Below are positions 7,126 to 7,648 of a stretch of DNA of 7,648 nt, piece by piece. The DNA lies in the NCBI GenBank assembly GCA_903643055.1, contig CAHJWV010000754.1, forward strand, positions 1 to 7,648, written 5' to 3'. Under the pieces are notes generated by a model that made no database searches, was not told where the DNA came from, and saw only the letters and a list, made by a program, of their open reading frames with translations. The stretch comes from Burkholderiales bacterium. Lineage in GTDB: Bacteria > Pseudomonadota > Gammaproteobacteria > Burkholderiales > Burkholderiaceae. The number at the start of each line of letters is the position of its first letter. The first letter of the stretch is position 1. Position numbers and translations under genes: made by a program.

Positions 7126-7648
7126 GCGGCCCCCTTGACGCTGCGACCGGCTTGCGACGGGCGATCGAAATATTCGGCGCCAGATAGATCAGCCACCGTT
7201 CCAATGTCTTTGTCGCCACGCCCGGACAGATTCACCAACAGGTGCTGTTCGGGGCGCAGGCTCGGCGCGAGCTTCATCGCATAAGCCACGGCATGCGACG
7301 ACTCCAGTGCCGGGATGATGCCTTCGGTTCGACAAAGGTGATGGAAGGCCTTCAGGGCTTCGGCATCGGTGATGCCAACGTACTCGGCGCGCCCGATGTC
7401 CTTGAGATAAGCATGCTCGGGCCCGACGCCAGGGTAGTCGAGACCCGCCGAGATCGAATGCGTCTCGGTGATCTGGCCGTTATCGTCTTGCAGCAAGTAG
7501 GTGCGATTGCCATGCAAGACACCGGGGGAGCCGCGCGTTAGGCTGGCCGAATGCTTGCCTGAATCGAGGCCCTGCCCCGCAGCTTCGACGCCGATCAGCC
7601 GCGTGCCTTCATGAGGAATGTAGGGATAGAAAATGCCCATCAGATCGG
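7122..7648 (-). CDS. trpB: Tryptophan synthase beta subunit, C-terminal part (5' end outside the window)
   Basis: TrpB is the PLP enzyme that joins indole and serine to make tryptophan, in complex with TrpA encoded next door. Only the last 174 complete codons are present; the full protein is usually around 400 residues or a little more, so the lysine that binds PLP is off the window. The frame is open to the right edge; the Met at 7640 is internal, not a start. Visible landmarks in fragment numbering are [10 protein letters not shown] (27-36), [16 protein letters not shown] (63-78), ALESSHA (113-119, with the Glu equivalent to Glu350 of Salmonella) and NLSGRGDKD (139-147, with the Ser that contacts the pyridine nitrogen). 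The residues just before MGIFYPYI read Asp-Leu, preceded by a codon ending in CC, where the family normally has Ser-Asn-Ala. The stop overlaps the trpA start as ATGA. Confidence 0.96.
   Translation of the reverse strand, partial: DLMGIFYPYIPHEGTRLIGVEAAGQGLDSGKHSASLTRGSPGVLHGNRTYLLQDDNGQITETHSISAGLDYPGVGPEHAYLKDIGRAEYVGITDAEALKAFHHLCRTEGIIPALESSHAVAYAMKLAPSLRPEQHLLVNLSGRGDKDIGTVADLSGAEYFDRPSQAGRSVKGAA
7130..7136 (-). promoter_or_regulatory. Shine-Dalgarno of trpA
   Basis: AAGGGGG lies 4 nt before the trpA ATG, within the 3' end of trpB. It differs from the consensus AAGGAGG at one base and supports the start that overlaps the trpB stop. Confidence 0.6.

Noticed and set aside
1..7648. A novel defence, mobile or regulatory system hidden in the window
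   Set aside because: All long minus-strand frames belong to well-known core families, the gaps are about 100 bases or less, and there are no transposases, integrases, direct-repeat arrays, tRNA genes or base-composition shifts visible by eye.

Overview
This window is a stretch of ordinary core metabolism from what looks like a betaproteobacterium, most likely order Burkholderiales. The evidence is moderately high GC by eye, Burkholderiales-like protein sequences, and the linkage of accD-folC-dedD(SPOR)-cvpA-purF with a MetZ-type sulfhydrylase. The order or family is an inference from remembered protein families, not from a search. Every supported gene lies on the minus strand, so the genes read right to left: trpB (3' part only), trpA, accD, intrinsic terminator, folC, a DedD-like SPOR gene, cvpA, purF, metZ (5' part only).

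Right block (about 5429-7648): trpB, trpA and accD form a tight unit. Each downstream ATG overlaps the previous stop as ATGA, and trpA and accD each have a good Shine-Dalgarno sequence inside the gene before. TrpB and TrpA are the two subunits of tryptophan synthase. AccD is the carboxyltransferase beta subunit of acetyl-CoA carboxylase. A strong hairpin followed by a U-tract lies just after accD, so this transcript should largely end there.

Left block (1-5344): folC starts only 35 nt after the U-tract of that terminator and lacks a clear Shine-Dalgarno. After folC come a 102-base gap, the SPOR gene, cvpA (sharing one base with the SPOR stop), purF (32-33 bases later, with its own Shine-Dalgarno) and metZ (ATGA overlap with purF). 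These encode folate maturation, a division-associated peptidoglycan-binding protein, a CvpA membrane protein, the first committed enzyme of purine synthesis, and a sulfhydrylase of methionine synthesis. The folC-dedD-cvpA-purF order matches the E. coli purF region. Folate, purine and methionine metabolism are linked through one-carbon units, which gives a plausible but unproven reason for the clustering.

There is no gene-free stretch above about 100 bases. I see no RNA gene, insertion sequence, CRISPR array, phage gene or transfer signature. I did not find a novel biological system. The points worth a second look are the terminator directly ahead of folC, a non-standard residue pair at the usual TrpB cofactor loop on the window edge, and a Lys where FolC proteins usually carry a Ser in the SPH motif.
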